From the NCBI GenBank assembly GCA_947088865.1, contig CAMUHY010000023.1, positions 1 through 41,402 on the forward strand: a DNA stretch of 41,402 nt, given 5' to 3'. Within the stretch, counting starts at the first letter, position 1. Each line of letters starts with the position of its first letter. Position numbers and translations under genes: made by a program. A model generated the notes under the pieces. It did no database searches and was not told the origin of the DNA. It saw nothing but the letters and a program-made list of their open reading frames with translations. Below are positions 41,027 through 41,402 of this stretch, piece after piece. This DNA comes from an uncultured Eubacterium sp. (GTDB lineage Bacteria > Bacillota > Clostridia > Lachnospirales > Lachnospiraceae).

Positions 41027-41402
41027 TTTTATTTTCCTCCTTGTACTTTTCTTGCTTACATCTAATACTTTAACAATAATATATACTAATTTTATACTTA
41101 TATATTAATATTACTTTAAATATAATTTTATAAACTTATCCATACAACTTCTCTTTATATCAAATATTGTCATAAGTTTTTATTATTTTTCATATTTTTT
41201 ACATTCTCCAACTTTATCAATATCTTCATATATACTATTCACAATGCTATTATATCCCTTCTTTCAGTTAGAGCAATATTTTTAAATTCTTTACATTCAT
41301 AATAATCATTGCTCATTTTTTTATCTCTTCTTTAAAATTTATTTACTTCTAATATAATTAATCTTTAACTTAAATATATTCTCTGTTAATATTCTTTTCT
41401 TT
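41027..41402. other. Very AT-rich right end
   Basis: Apart from the small broken gene at 41183-41316 no feature was found. The composition is clearly more AT-rich than the core genes, in keeping with accessory DNA. Confidence 0.4.
41183..41316 (-). pseudogene. Small gene broken by a frameshift or two coupled mini-genes
   Basis: ATG 41316 opens a 25-codon frame (MSNDYYECKEFKNIALTERR) that stops at TGA 41241-41239. GTG 41242 overlaps that stop and opens a 19-codon frame (NSIYEDIDKVGECKKYEK). Both halves look coding, so a single 45-codon gene with a one-base frameshift is plausible. A purine-rich GAAGAGAT precedes the ATG. Confidence 0.35.

Overview
The window looks like chromosomal DNA from a low-GC, Gram-positive anaerobe of the class Clostridia, most likely a Lachnospiraceae member (Roseburia / Agathobacter / Butyrivibrio type). 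This rests on base composition, strong GGAGG ribosome binding sites, the mcsA-mcsB-clpC cluster, a diderm-free envelope gene set (sortase-type tail, lipobox lipoprotein) and several small families typical of that group. No tRNA, rRNA, CRISPR array or intact insertion sequence was seen.

Layout. 0-12.5 kb, almost all minus strand: a small membrane protein, a soluble chemotaxis-type signalling protein, radA, an orphan 137-residue gene with its own terminator, and a long gene run reading glycosyltransferase/GtrA fusion, phosphodiester glycosidase, membrane-anchored protein, MurJ/SpoVB-type flippase, mcsA, mcsB, clpC. The protein quality-control genes thus sit directly behind envelope genes and lack an adjacent ctsR. 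12.7-15.2 kb: an extremely Cys/Gly-rich small protein, two unknown plus-strand genes, a DUF1294 membrane protein overlapping one of them convergently, and a PIN toxin-antitoxin pair. 15.4-17.8 kb: leuS. 18.0-20.6 kb: a decayed accessory patch with a 5'-truncated Rpn-like gene, a dockerin fragment and a diverged 79-base inverted repeat on both sides, followed by a complete type I toxin-antitoxin locus (32-residue membrane toxin, antisense RNA, both promoters and terminators readable). 20.6-34.7 kb: tyrA, an AP2/degenerate-HNH protein, a metabolic run (beta-CASP MBL hydrolase, lipid kinase, fused mannose-1-P guanylyltransferase/mannose-6-P isomerase), nitroreductase, SGNH esterase, asparaginase, an O-antigen-ligase-like protein, a ZIP transporter and an HD-GYP protein. 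34.9-41.4 kb: a 1264-residue wall-anchored surface protein with a recent tandem duplication of 1050-base period, a lipoprotein, and AT-rich DNA with small or broken genes.

The two most notable signals are RNA-level. First, the leaders of radA and of the asparaginase gene, 27 kb apart on opposite strands, share a hairpin whose loop can form a 10-bp pseudoknot with a segment just before the Shine-Dalgarno sequence; helix positions differ between the copies yet stay paired. Second, the type I toxin mRNA has a 16-bp pairing between its 5' and 3' ends that works only on the toxin strand (through G-U pairs), and the same 5' segment can alternatively cover the toxin's ribosome binding site.
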